Source: Erysipelotrichaceae bacterium (GTDB lineage: Bacteria; Bacillota_I; Bacilli_A; RFN20; CAG-826). Taken from it: a stretch of DNA of 14,808 nucleotides. The translations under genes were made by a program, and so were the position numbers. Each line of letters begins with the position of its first letter. Positions within the stretch are counted from its first letter, which is position 1. The stretch lies in contig JAISVG010000013.1 of assembly GCA_031271635.1 (NCBI GenBank), positions 1 through 14,808 of the forward strand, read 5' to 3'. Shown here one piece after another: positions 1 to 7,150 of this stretch. Under the pieces are notes generated by a model. The model made no database searches and had not been told where the DNA came from. It saw nothing but the letters and a program-made list of their open reading frames with translations.

Positions 1-152
1 GGTATTATTTTACCGTGAGTAACTATTAAGGTGGTTTCTCTTGCCTCAGTCTCATAGTTAAGATTAAATGTTACTTGGTGTTTTGGAAGTTCGCAGGAAA
101 AAAATGTGAACGCGATTGGAAGTAAAAGAAAAAGCAATTTACTATTTTTCAT
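1..152 (-). CDS. Lipoprotein, N-terminal part (gene runs off the window); possible CotH-module member
   Basis: An open frame starts at ATG 152-150 and continues to the window edge. It begins with a lysine, a long hydrophobic stretch and a Cys at residue 20 preceded by Phe-Phe-Ser, a plausible lipobox, so the product is probably a surface lipoprotein. The mature start (about residues 25-50) has a Val-Thr-Phe-Asn strand, then Thr-Leu-Ile-Val and a Gly-Lys-Ile turn. This resembles the Listeria/Bacteroides repeat (Flg_new) fold, though only one partial copy is visible. The ATG overlaps the end of the DUF4956 gene by 11 nt and has no good Shine-Dalgarno sequence, so translation is probably coupled. 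VTC plus DUF4956 genes are often followed by a CotH-kinase family protein; that identity is inferred from context only, since the catalytic part is outside the window. Confidence 0.7.
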   Translation of the reverse strand, partial: MKNSKLLFLLLPIAFTFFSCELPKHQVTFNLNYETEARETTLIVTHGKII

Positions 153-867
153 CAATACTAGAAAACTTTTTTACTGTTAAAACAATATTAAGGTTCCCGT
201 TTCGGGTGCGAATTTTATCAACAAGTTCCTTGGTTGATTTTCCAGCTTTAATTACGATTTCATAATTTAACACAAACATCGTCCCAAGATCGCTCGTCCG
301 TACTTTCGTTAAATTCTGATAAGAAGTATACTCTGCAAGAATATCTGTGAAGGCATCTTCATAGTTTAAATCTTCTGGAATGGTAATTCTAAGATTTAAA
401 TTACGTTTTCCAAGAAAGGGGAATTTAAAAAGATAAAGTAATAGTACTAACGTAAAGATCAATGCATACAAAGTGATGGCTAAATAGATATAGCCTAAAC
501 CAAGCAGCAAACTAGTTCCCACTAAGAACAAGAGATAGGTCATATCTTCCGTCGTGCGTTGGTTCGTACGGAAACGGAACACGGCGAAAGCGGCCACTAA
601 GGCCACACCAACTCGCGCAAAACGAATGGCATTAGTACTACCTTCATACTGCTGAGGAATGAGAAAAATTGCAATCGTCAAAATGGTCACTAAAACCGGG
701 AAAACGGCATAAGTAATGGGGATGTCTTTATAGTAACCTTCTTTTTGTTTTAAAAGGCAGTAAAGAACCGCAAAGCCAATCCCTCCCACTAAAGCAAGAC
801 TAATCACCAAAATAGCAATTCCAATATTAGGAACACCATCGGCGATAAATGTGTCAAAAAAACCCAT
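142..867 (-). CDS. DUF4956 domain membrane protein
   Basis: A 241-residue protein. Hydrophobic helices lie at about residues 15-38, 49-70, 86-98, 111-130 and 133-150, followed by a soluble domain from about 155 to 241. The centre has the DUF4956 signature: a Val-Phe-Arg-Phe-Arg segment (96-100) followed by a Gly-rich helix. The function of DUF4956 is unknown; it is typically encoded beside VTC-domain proteins, as here. The start at 867 is supported by a strong Shine-Dalgarno (AAAGGAG, 6 nt from the ATG once GAGAATC is counted) lying inside the end of the VTC gene. The two genes overlap by 14 nt, so they are almost certainly coupled. The stop is TAG. A role as membrane partner or product-export component of the VTC protein is inference. 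Confidence 0.85.
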   Translation of the reverse strand: MGFFDTFIADGVPNIGIAILVISLALVGGIGFAVLYCLLKQKEGYYKDIPITYAVFPVLVTILTIAIFLIPQQYEGSTNAIRFARVGVALVAAFAVFRFRTNQRTTEDMTYLLFLVGTSLLLGLGYIYLAITLYALIFTLVLLLYLFKFPFLGKRNLNLRITIPEDLNYEDAFTDILAEYTSYQNLTKVRTSDLGTMFVLNYEIVIKAGKSTKELVDKIRTRNGNLNIVLTVKKFSSIDEK

Positions 868-1582
868 GATTCTCTCCTTTCACCATTAAGTAATTCATGT
901 ATTCAGTACCATATTTAGAAACCGATTTCGGATAGATACGATGATTTGAGAGCAGTTTTGCAAGCCATAACGGAAAAACAGTGCTCGTTTTAATTTCCAT
1001 AACGACCATGTCTGGCGCGAGAAGATTAGTAGTGTTTTGTTCATCATCAAAAACAAAATTCTTTCTTCTAGTGCGAATATTAAAGTCAAAAGAAACTCGT
1101 AAATCATCTTGTGGATCCTTGCTCATAAAAGCAACTCGATCATAGGCAAGATAAACTGCGGGAACTAAATCATAGTAACGAATTAAATAATCTAACTCCG
1201 CAATAATCTGTTGGTCAAGATAAGAATCTCGCTGCGGATGAAGATGATGAAAGACAAAATCACTCGCCTCATCAACGCTCACTCGAATCCGTCTTTTTTT
1301 AACTACACCTTCAATTTTTGATTTATTTTCTAAAAAAACATCATGCATGTTGCCGTATTTTCGAAGACGAATTTTTTGTTTAAAGGATGGCTTTGATATT
1401 GAATGTGAAATCAAATCATTATTAACTGAGTCATAATAAATATTCTGAATTAAGTATGAGGCACCGTCAAAACAAAACGGGTCATAATCAAGTTTATCTA
1501 AAAGTGCTTCTTTGAGAATTTCATAAGTCTCTAAGTTTATCAAAAACTTTTGTTCAACTCTCTTAAAGGATAAAGTTGGCAT
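854..1582 (-). CDS. VTC-domain (polyphosphate polymerase-like) protein
   Basis: A 242-residue soluble protein with the full set of VTC-domain landmarks: the opening Lys-Arg-Val-Glu-Gln-Lys-Phe (7-13), IRLRKYG (71-77), the Glu-Asn-Lys-Ser-Lys segment (85-89) followed by basic KKRRIR (95-100), YDR at 147-149, an acidic-basic Ser-Phe-Asp-Phe-Asn-Ile-Arg strand (164-170), MEIK (195-198) and SKYG (222-225). In the yeast Vtc4 tunnel domain the matching basic and acidic residues bind polyphosphate and metal; bacterial members next to DUF4956 and CotH genes are annotated as polyphosphate polymerase domain proteins without proven activity in most cases. The start at 1582 has no Shine-Dalgarno, but an extended -10 lies 6 nt upstream, so the mRNA may be leaderless. 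The gene ends with TGA, which argues against TGA-as-Trp decoding. Confidence 0.88.
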   Translation of the reverse strand: MPTLSFKRVEQKFLINLETYEILKEALLDKLDYDPFCFDGASYLIQNIYYDSVNNDLISHSISKPSFKQKIRLRKYGNMHDVFLENKSKIEGVVKKRRIRVSVDEASDFVFHHLHPQRDSYLDQQIIAELDYLIRYYDLVPAVYLAYDRVAFMSKDPQDDLRVSFDFNIRTRRKNFVFDDEQNTTNLLAPDMVVMEIKTSTVFPLWLAKLLSNHRIYPKSVSKYGTEYMNYLMVKGENHGFF

Positions 1583-1588
1583 AGGATA

Positions 1589-1597
1589 ATTTTAGCA
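1589..1597 (-). promoter_or_regulatory. Extended -10 (TGC TAAAAT) of the VTC operon, predicted leaderless
   Basis: On the minus strand TGCTAAAAT ends at 1589, leaving exactly 6 nt before the ATG at 1582. The start site would normally fall on the A of the ATG. No clear -35 box is seen; the best is TTGTTT at 1619-1614 with a 19 nt spacer. No Shine-Dalgarno precedes the gene. Confidence 0.5.
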
Positions 1598-1641
1598 CAT
1601 TATTTAAGGAAAAAAACAATTCAAAAAAAGAAAAGAATCGT

Positions 1642-2007
1642 CTATTCGTTTGCTTTAGCATCAGGGTCGGTACTTGAATCTAAACTCGTCTCAGCACTTG
1701 AATCAATTACAATTTTGTTAATTAGAGAGACGCTATCAACGGGAAGCGAAAAAGCAATGCCGTTTCCATGTTCGTTCTTATACTTTTCATCTTCAAAAGA
1801 AGCACCAATTCTTTCTGCTACCTCATCTTCCACTAAAGAAATAATAATCTCCTTTTCTTCTTCAAAAGAGATTCCAAAGGCCTTAATGAAGTCTTTACCA
1901 GTGCTTCGAGCATTAATAATCGTCGCGCCTCCAGCGCCCAATTCACGACCTCGTTTTACTACCTCATCACTGAAGCCAGCATTCACAATAATAAATAACG
2001 CTTTCAT
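1642..2007 (-). CDS. P-II family (GlnB/GlnK-like) regulatory protein, second copy
   Basis: A 121-residue protein with the small ferredoxin-like alpha/beta fold of P-II. It opens with a hydrophobic strand (Ala-Leu-Phe-Ile-Ile-Val). An Ala-Gly-Gly-Ala-Thr-Ile-Ile segment (about 25-31) corresponds to the P-II strand before the T-loop, and a Gly-Asn-Gly-Ile-Ala-Phe segment (about 82-87) corresponds to the nucleotide-binding B-loop strand. The T-loop is short and lacks the Tyr that is uridylylated in enterobacterial GlnB, so that modification is unlikely. The last ~20 residues form an unusual Ser/Asp/Glu-rich tail. The gene starts 8 nt after the first P-II gene with a strong TAGGAG Shine-Dalgarno. 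Co-transcription with the DUF1538 protein suggests it senses a nucleotide or metabolite and gates that membrane protein (inference). It could instead belong to a P-II-like family with a different ligand. Confidence 0.75.
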   Translation of the reverse strand: MKALFIIVNAGFSDEVVKRGRELGAGGATIINARSTGKDFIKAFGISFEEEKEIIISLVEDEVAERIGASFEDEKYKNEHGNGIAFSLPVDSVSLINKIVIDSSAETSLDSSTDPDAKANE

Positions 2008-2015
2008 TTTTTCTC

Positions 2016-2321
2016 CTAAAATAAATTCTCTAAGGGCACACTAAAAGCTAGGCCCGTATTTGGCTTATCAAAGCCAATTTTTTCAGTTAATTTTAAAATT
2101 ACTTCATTTGCACTTGTTGTCGCGGCAATGGCAAAATAGACAATTTTAGTTTCACTACGAGAGACTCCAAAAAACTCCTGTAGTTCACTTGGCGAGGCCG
2201 CTCCATGTCCGTAAACTACATGAATTAATTTCCCGCCATGATCCTCAACCAATCTCGTGATATCTTTTTTGTTAGAATTATGCGAAATAATAACTAGTAA
2301 TCTTAATCCAATATCACTCAT
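2016..2321 (-). CDS. P-II family regulatory protein, first copy
   Basis: A 101-residue protein, about the length of a P-II core with a shortened T-loop. It has a hydrophobic first strand (residues 6-12), a Gly-Gly-Lys-Leu-Ile-His-Val-Val strand, a Gly-His-Gly turn (about 38-40) at the T-loop position, and an Asn-Thr-Gly-Leu-Ala-Phe-Ser-Val-Pro segment near the end. That last segment matches the equivalent strand of the neighbouring P-II copy (Gly-Ile-Ala-Phe-Ser-Leu-Pro), showing that the two are related. The ATG overlaps the last 8 nt of the DUF1538 gene and has a GGAG Shine-Dalgarno 8 nt upstream, so translation is probably coupled. P-II proteins beside a membrane protein usually bind and regulate it, as GlnK does AmtB; the partner here would be DUF1538. 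Confidence 0.75.
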   Translation of the reverse strand: MSDIGLRLLVIISHNSNKKDITRLVEDHGGKLIHVVYGHGAASPSELQEFFGVSRSETKIVYFAIAATTSANEVILKLTEKIGFDKPNTGLAFSVPLENLF

Positions 2322-3888
2322 GTTCTAACTCCAATGCTACTTTCGGCGGCTTAAACTGGGTCGCAATCTGTTTTAAATATTGATAATCTTGTTCTTGATG
2401 TTCTTTTAGTTTTGCCCGATATTTCTCACTCGCATGGAAGAAAAGACTTAAAACTTCAATTGCAATAATTGGAGTAATGCTTACAAAGGCGGCATTTCCA
2501 AAACTCTTAAGGGCAATTTGTTCTGGATTTCCTAAGTAAAGATTTGAAGCACAGCCAATGACTAAGGGTACTAAAAAGGCACTAGTAATCGCGCCTCCAG
2601 AAACTCCTCCAGAATCAAAGGCCAAGGCGACGAAGAGTTTGGGAGTAAAAATCATTAAAACTAAAGCAATCACATAAAGTGGTACTAACAGGACTACAAA
2701 AGCCCATTCATTGACCCAGAAAATATTCACAATGGTGAAAATACCACTGATGCCAATTCCAATAGCTAAAGTAAACTTGATTGTCATTTTCTTTAAGAAA
2801 CCATTTGTTAGCGTTTCGACTTGTTCTCCTAGCACCGTCACTGCAGGCTCACATAAAGTTACCGCAAAACAGAGCACAAAGCAAATCGGGTATAGTAGTT
2901 GCTTTAACCATTCAGGTTGCAGCGGGTCAGTAAATGATTTACCAATATGGTTTCCCGCCTCAATAAAGCCATAATCACAGCCAACGAGGAAAATGTAAAG
3001 ACCGACAATCACAACTACTGTCGCGACTAATAAGCGCTTAATTCGAAACAATGGAAGTTTAATATAAACAAATTGAAACACAAAGAAAAGAACTAAAATC
3101 GGGGTAATTCCAAGAAAAACTTCAAGTAACTTATCAAGCGCGATCTGTCCAAAAGAAGGCATCGTGGTTTCCACCACCGTCGTGTTAAGAAAGGGGACAT
3201 TATCCTTAATAAACACAAAGTAAATTAAAAGAGCCATAATTGAGCCAATACTTGATAAACCAACAATGCCAAAACTTTCTTCGTTCGTCTTGCTTTTTGA
3301 AAGCGTCGTCGCACTACCAAGTCCTAAAGCTAAAATAAACGGTACTGAGATATCCCCAGTAGTGAGTCCACTAGCGTCAAAGGCAATTGCCACATATTTA
3401 TTTGGTACTAAAAAAACCAAAAGAAAAGTCACGGCATAAAAAGCAAAAAATAGCCATTTTAGATTAATGTTTTTAATAATTCTTAGTAAAGATAAAGCCA
3501 CAAAGACTCCGGTTCCGACCCCAACTAAACCAATGAAAAGAAGACTAATAACATTAGGATTAATATTTGTTACTTGATCAACAAAAACTAAGAGAGCCGG
3601 CTCAACTACCGTGGCCACTAAACCAAATAAGAACCCGAAGATTAAGACAAAGGCGAGGCGCTTAATTTTGTGAATCGAACCACCAACTTCTTTTCCCATC
3701 GGAATAATCGAATGATCCACTCCAAGTAAAAAGAATGCCTGACCCACAATCACGAACACATAGCCTAAATAAACCCTTAAATACTCTTCTCCAGTTTGAA
3801 AGGGAAATACAATGGAGACCAAAATAATGATTGCCAAAAGCGGTAGTGAAGAGATAAAAACATCTTTCAAACTTTTTAGCAGTCTCAT
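2314..3888 (-). CDS. DUF1538 polytopic membrane protein with two homologous halves (probable transporter)
   Basis: A 524-residue protein with many transmembrane helices and a visible internal duplication. Half 1 has LGVDHSIIPMG (55-65), EPALLVFVDQV (96-106) and AFDASGLTTG (169-178). Half 2 has VGCDYGFIEAG (302-312), EPAVTVLGEQV (347-357) and AFDSGGVSGG (423-432). This is the DUF1538 architecture, a membrane family of unknown substrate often encoded with P-II proteins. The paired Glu-Pro and Ala-Phe-Asp motifs within membrane regions suggest a transport pathway. The gene heads an operon with the two P-II genes and ends in TGA. It has no Shine-Dalgarno, but TGTTAGAAT ends 6 nt before the ATG. 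The family call is confident; transport is inference. Confidence 0.85.
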   Translation of the reverse strand: MRLLKSLKDVFISSLPLLAIIILVSIVFPFQTGEEYLRVYLGYVFVIVGQAFFLLGVDHSIIPMGKEVGGSIHKIKRLAFVLIFGFLFGLVATVVEPALLVFVDQVTNINPNVISLLFIGLVGVGTGVFVALSLLRIIKNINLKWLFFAFYAVTFLLVFLVPNKYVAIAFDASGLTTGDISVPFILALGLGSATTLSKSKTNEESFGIVGLSSIGSIMALLIYFVFIKDNVPFLNTTVVETTMPSFGQIALDKLLEVFLGITPILVLFFVFQFVYIKLPLFRIKRLLVATVVVIVGLYIFLVGCDYGFIEAGNHIGKSFTDPLQPEWLKQLLYPICFVLCFAVTLCEPAVTVLGEQVETLTNGFLKKMTIKFTLAIGIGISGIFTIVNIFWVNEWAFVVLLVPLYVIALVLMIFTPKLFVALAFDSGGVSGGAITSAFLVPLVIGCASNLYLGNPEQIALKSFGNAAFVSITPIIAIEVLSLFFHASEKYRAKLKEHQEQDYQYLKQIATQFKPPKVALELEHE

Positions 3889-3894
3889 GTTCTA

Positions 3895-3903
3895 ATTCTA
3901 ACA
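3895..3903 (-). promoter_or_regulatory. Extended -10 (TGT TAGAAT) of the DUF1538/P-II operon, predicted leaderless
   Basis: On the minus strand TGTTAGAAT ends at 3895, and exactly 6 nt (TAGAAC) separate it from the ATG at 3888. No Shine-Dalgarno is present and no convincing -35 was found. The promoter lies in a 79 nt gap shared with the divergent pyruvate kinase promoter. Confidence 0.5.
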
Positions 3904-3920
3904 AAAAAAATCACCTTTTC

Positions 3921-3950
3921 TTAAAGAAACATGAAGTTTTTTGCTAGAAT
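3921..3950 (+). promoter_or_regulatory. Promoter of pyk with extended -10 (TGC TAGAAT)
   Basis: TGC-TAGAAT lies at 3942-3950, with a weak TTAAAG -35 at 3921-3926 (18 nt spacer). The predicted start is near 3957, so the leader is only about 11 nt and begins at the AGAGGA Shine-Dalgarno (3957-3962). Confidence 0.5.
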
Positions 3951-3967
3951 AAAAACAGAGGAAAACA

Positions 3968-5407
3968 ATGAATTTATTTAAGAAAACCAAGATTATTTGT
4001 ACCATCGGACCAGCAAGCGATACGAAAGAAAAAATCAAAGCTTTATTTCTTAGCGGAATGAACATTTGTCGTCTCAATTTTTCACACGGTGACTATGTTT
4101 CGCATCTTGCCAAGATCCAGACAATTCGCAGTATTGAACGCGAGATGAATGCTACAATTCCCATCATTCTTGATACCAAAGGGCCTGAAATCAGACTTCA
4201 CAATTTTAAGGACGAAAAGCAATTATTCACTAAAGGAAAGATTTTCACAATTTTCCCTCATGAAGTTCTTGGAGATGAAAATGGTTTTTCGCTTAATTAC
4301 GATAACTTCTTTAATGCAATCAAAGTTAAACAGCTAATTAAAGTTGATGATGGCAAGTTTGTCGCTAAAGTGCTTAGTAAGGATGAGGCCACAAGAACTG
4401 TGAAATGTAAGGCACTAAATACCCATACCCTTAGTAACCACAAGGGGGTAAATGTCGTTGGTGGTCATTTCGAAATGCCGTTTTTATCATCAAAGGATGT
4501 TGCAGATATTGAATTTGGTATTGCCAATAAACTAAACTACATCGCTATTTCTTTTGTAAGATCAAAAGACGATGTTTTAGCCATTAAAAAGGTTCTTGAT
4601 GACCATAACTATAAGATGATGCTGATTTCCAAAATTGAATCCAGTGAATCGCTTCATAAAATTGATGAGATTATTGAGGTCTCTGACGCCATTATGGTGG
4701 CAAGAGGCGACCTCGGGGTTGAAATTAAGGCTGAAGAGGTGCCAATCATTCAAGTGGAACTCATCAATAAGTGTCGTCAAAAAGGGAAGCCCGTAATTAT
4801 TGCCACTCAAATGCTCGAGAGCATGCAATTTAGTCCTTCGCCCACAAGAGCCGAAGTTAATGATGTGGCCCTTGCAATTTTTCAAGGTGCTGATGCAGTT
4901 ATGCTCAGTGCTGAGTCTGCAAGTGGGCTTTACCCAGTAGAATCATGCTCAATGCAAGCTAGAATCGCAACCACTATTGAAAAACAATTAAACTACCAAA
5001 AGATTATTAAAGATGGTCTTGAACAACAAAGTAGTAAAGAGGAAGACGCTCTCGCATATGCAGCCTGCCTTGCGGCTTTAAAAAGTAAGGCGAAACTCAT
5101 TTTAGTTTTCGATGAAAGCGGTGATGTGACGCGAAGACTCGCCAGAACAAGACCAGTTGCTCCCGTAGTACTCATCACTACCAATCGAAGTTTAGCCTAT
5201 GAACTCTTACTCTTTTATGGCATTAAAGTGTGGTTAATTAATAACGTAAAAAGCACCGAAGATGATGGAAAATTCATCATCTTAAAGCAAGTCGCAAAAA
5301 AATATCAAATTAAGCGAAAAGCCAACATCATCCTAGTAAGATCAAAACATAAAACAGCACTCGAATTAAAGGAAGAATCAATTCGTATTGTTGCCATAAA
5401 TGAATAA
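3968..5407 (+). CDS. pyk: Pyruvate kinase
   Basis: A 479-residue cytoplasmic enzyme converting phosphoenolpyruvate and ADP to pyruvate and ATP, the last step of glycolysis. Family landmarks in order: Thr-Ile-Gly-Pro-Ala (12-16), the Arg35-Leu-Asn-Phe-Ser-His40 substrate segment, LDTKGPEIR (68-76) at the start of the B domain, the active-site Lys222 in SKIES, the signature MVARGDLGVE (243-252), ATQMLESM (279-286) with PTRAEVNDV, and an LSAESASG loop (313-320) where most homologues have LSGETA. Residues from about 345 form the C-terminal regulatory domain. The length matches bacterial pyruvate kinases without the extra PEP-utiliser domain. The start is supported by AGAGGA and a nearby promoter. 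No convincing terminator was found directly downstream. Confidence 0.97.
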   Translation: MNLFKKTKIICTIGPASDTKEKIKALFLSGMNICRLNFSHGDYVSHLAKIQTIRSIEREMNATIPIILDTKGPEIRLHNFKDEKQLFTKGKIFTIFPHEVLGDENGFSLNYDNFFNAIKVKQLIKVDDGKFVAKVLSKDEATRTVKCKALNTHTLSNHKGVNVVGGHFEMPFLSSKDVADIEFGIANKLNYIAISFVRSKDDVLAIKKVLDDHNYKMMLISKIESSESLHKIDEIIEVSDAIMVARGDLGVEIKAEEVPIIQVELINKCRQKGKPVIIATQMLESMQFSPSPTRAEVNDVALAIFQGADAVMLSAESASGLYPVESCSMQARIATTIEKQLNYQKIIKDGLEQQSSKEEDALAYAACLAALKSKAKLILVFDESGDVTRRLARTRPVAPVVLITTNRSLAYELLLFYGIKVWLINNVKSTEDDGKFIILKQVAKKYQIKRKANIILVRSKHKTALELKEESIRIVAINE

Positions 5408-5491
5408 GAACTAAATCTCTAAAACCCCATCAAATCAAAGATCTTTTTTCTATGATGATCAAACTATTTTCCTTTAATATTTCTTGCAGCA

Positions 5492-5505
5492 AGATAATTA
5501 ATTAT
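5492..5505. repeat. 14 bp perfect palindrome between pyk and potA
   Basis: GATAATTAATTATC is fully self-complementary. Immediately to its left is a small 5 bp hairpin TCTTG-CAG-CAAGA (5481-5493). It lies about 100 bp upstream of the potA promoter. It could be an operator or part of a weak pyk terminator; AT-rich palindromes also arise by chance. Confidence 0.3.
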
Positions 5506-5604
5506 CGCTTCAAAAAAAATCTGAATAAAAATCTTCATTATGCCCATTTAATCGCAGTATCCGTTATTTTTTAAAATTAATAAAAATTATTTATCATTTA
5601 CTTA

Positions 5605-5632
5605 TTGTATTTTGATTTTTTTATGATATATT
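5605..5632 (+). promoter_or_regulatory. Promoter of the potABCD operon
   Basis: TTGTAT (5605-5610), a 16 nt spacer containing TGA just before the -10, and TATATT (5627-5632) form a sigma-A-like promoter. The predicted start is near 5639, leaving a leader of about 27 nt with an AAGGAG Shine-Dalgarno before the ATG at 5666. The rest of the 258 nt pyk-potA gap is AT-rich with no clear gene. Confidence 0.5.
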
Positions 5633-5665
5633 ATTCTTCGTTAAAGAAAAATAAGGAGTAGAAAA

Positions 5666-7150
5666 ATGGCTGAAAGTCTAAGCGAAAATCCGCGGATTAT
5701 TGAACTAAAAAATATCACCAAAAGTTTTGGCAACAAAGTCGCCGTCGATGATCTCTCTTTATATATTAAAAGAGGGGAATTTATTACCCTTCTTGGACCT
5801 TCTGGATGCGGTAAAACGACCACTTTAAGAATGATTGCTGGTTTTGAAATGCCAACTAGTGGCGAAATTCTTTTAAACGGAAGTGATATTTCAAAACTAC
5901 CACCGAATTTAAGACCAGTTAATACTGTTTTTCAGCGATACGCGCTTTTTCCTCATCTTGATGTCTATGATAATATTGCCTTTGGTCTTAAACTAAAACA
6001 TCTTCCTAAAGATGACATTGAGAAAAAAGTTAAGCACGCGCTTGCCATTGTTGATCTTGAAGAACTAGCGGAGCGTGATGTCGCAACTTTATCTGGTGGA
6101 CAGCAACAACGGGTTGCGATCGCAAGGGCAATTGTAATGGAACCAGAGATTCTCCTCCTTGATGAGCCCCTTGGTGCCTTAGACTTAAAAATGCGAAAAG
6201 AAATGCAACTGGAACTAAAAGCTATGCATAAAAAACTCGGGATTACCTTCCTTTATGTGACCCATGATCAAGAAGAAGCTCTTACGATGTCCGATACCAT
6301 TGTGGTAATGAAAGATGGTCGGATTGAACAAATTGGGACTCCAACTGAGATTTATAATTACCCTAAAACCGCCTATGTGGCTGATTTTATCGGTGAATCT
6401 AATATTTATAATGGCATTATTAAGGATCATGCCACCATTCATTTTCTTAATCATGATTTTGAATATCATTCAAAGCTAAAAACTAATCAGAAAGTTGATG
6501 TGGTTATTCGTCCTGAAGATATTGAACTTCGTCGGACGTCGGACCGCACTAACCGCGAGCAAAACTTAATCGGAACTATTATTTCTAAAGTATTTAAAGG
6601 CATTCACTTTGAATACGTCATCTTGAGTGGTGAACATGAAATCATTGTACAAAACACTAAAGAATATCATGTTGATGATGAACTAACCATTACGATTGAT
6701 GAAGATCTCATTCATTGCATGGAAAAAGACTATGACAACAATATTTTCCTTGATGCAATCATTAATAAAAATAATGAACTTTTAATTGGTAGTGATACTT
6801 ATGAAATTGACATTACCCAGCTTCTCCTTGATTCCAAAATTGATAGTGATGGTTATTTAGTTTTAAATGAGCATCGTTTTGACCTCACTAATGCTGAAGT
6901 AGTCGCGGAGATTATTCCAAGCAAAATCACTATTTCTGATGATTTATCCTTAAGTAATATTCACGCTAAAATCATTGAAAGCATTTATAAGGGTGATCAC
7001 TATCAAATCGTAGCTCGTACCGAAGACGAAGATGATTACGTCATTATTGATCCTTATCCTTATAATATCGGTGATATTGTGTCCCTAGCAGTTAAAAAAG
7101 AAGACATTAAGCTTACCTTAAAAGGGGATCTTACGAAATATGAAATTTAG
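5666..7150 (+). CDS. potA: Spermidine/putrescine ABC transporter ATP-binding protein, extended
   Basis: A 494-residue cytoplasmic ATPase that drives polyamine import with PotB and PotC. The ATPase core is complete: Walker A GPSGCGKT (44-51), Q-loop Gln90 in FQRYALFPH, signature LSGGQ (142-146), Walker B ILLLDEP (162-168), D-loop GALD (170-173) and H-loop His200 in YVTHDQ. A TOBE-like domain begins near RPEDIEL (about 280). Typical PotA proteins are about 350-380 residues; this one has over 100 extra residues, including a second TOBE-like segment from about 419 with Tyr-Lys-Gly-Asp-His. Over-long PotA is known in mycoplasmas. The start has a perfect AAGGAG. The last 11 nt overlap potB. Confidence 0.95.
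   Translation: MAESLSENPRIIELKNITKSFGNKVAVDDLSLYIKRGEFITLLGPSGCGKTTTLRMIAGFEMPTSGEILLNGSDISKLPPNLRPVNTVFQRYALFPHLDVYDNIAFGLKLKHLPKDDIEKKVKHALAIVDLEELAERDVATLSGGQQQRVAIARAIVMEPEILLLDEPLGALDLKMRKEMQLELKAMHKKLGITFLYVTHDQEEALTMSDTIVVMKDGRIEQIGTPTEIYNYPKTAYVADFIGESNIYNGIIKDHATIHFLNHDFEYHSKLKTNQKVDVVIRPEDIELRRTSDRTNREQNLIGTIISKVFKGIHFEYVILSGEHEIIVQNTKEYHVDDELTITIDEDLIHCMEKDYDNNIFLDAIINKNNELLIGSDTYEIDITQLLLDSKIDSDGYLVLNEHRFDLTNAEVVAEIIPSKITISDDLSLSNIHAKIIESIYKGDHYQIVARTEDEDDYVIIDPYPYNIGDIVSLAVKKEDIKLTLKGDLTKYEI

Noticed and set aside
854..856. TGA read as Trp, as in mycoplasmas
   Set aside because: TGA is the natural end of the VTC and DUF1538 proteins, and TGG codes Trp throughout the conserved motifs.
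1611..1645. Terminator between the second P-II gene and the VTC gene
   Set aside because: Only a 4 bp stem (GAAT/ATTC) precedes the T-rich stretch; too weak to call.
4577..4885. A 102-codon open frame antisense to pyk
   Set aside because: It lies fully inside a well-supported pyruvate kinase gene, has no family features and mirrors its codons.
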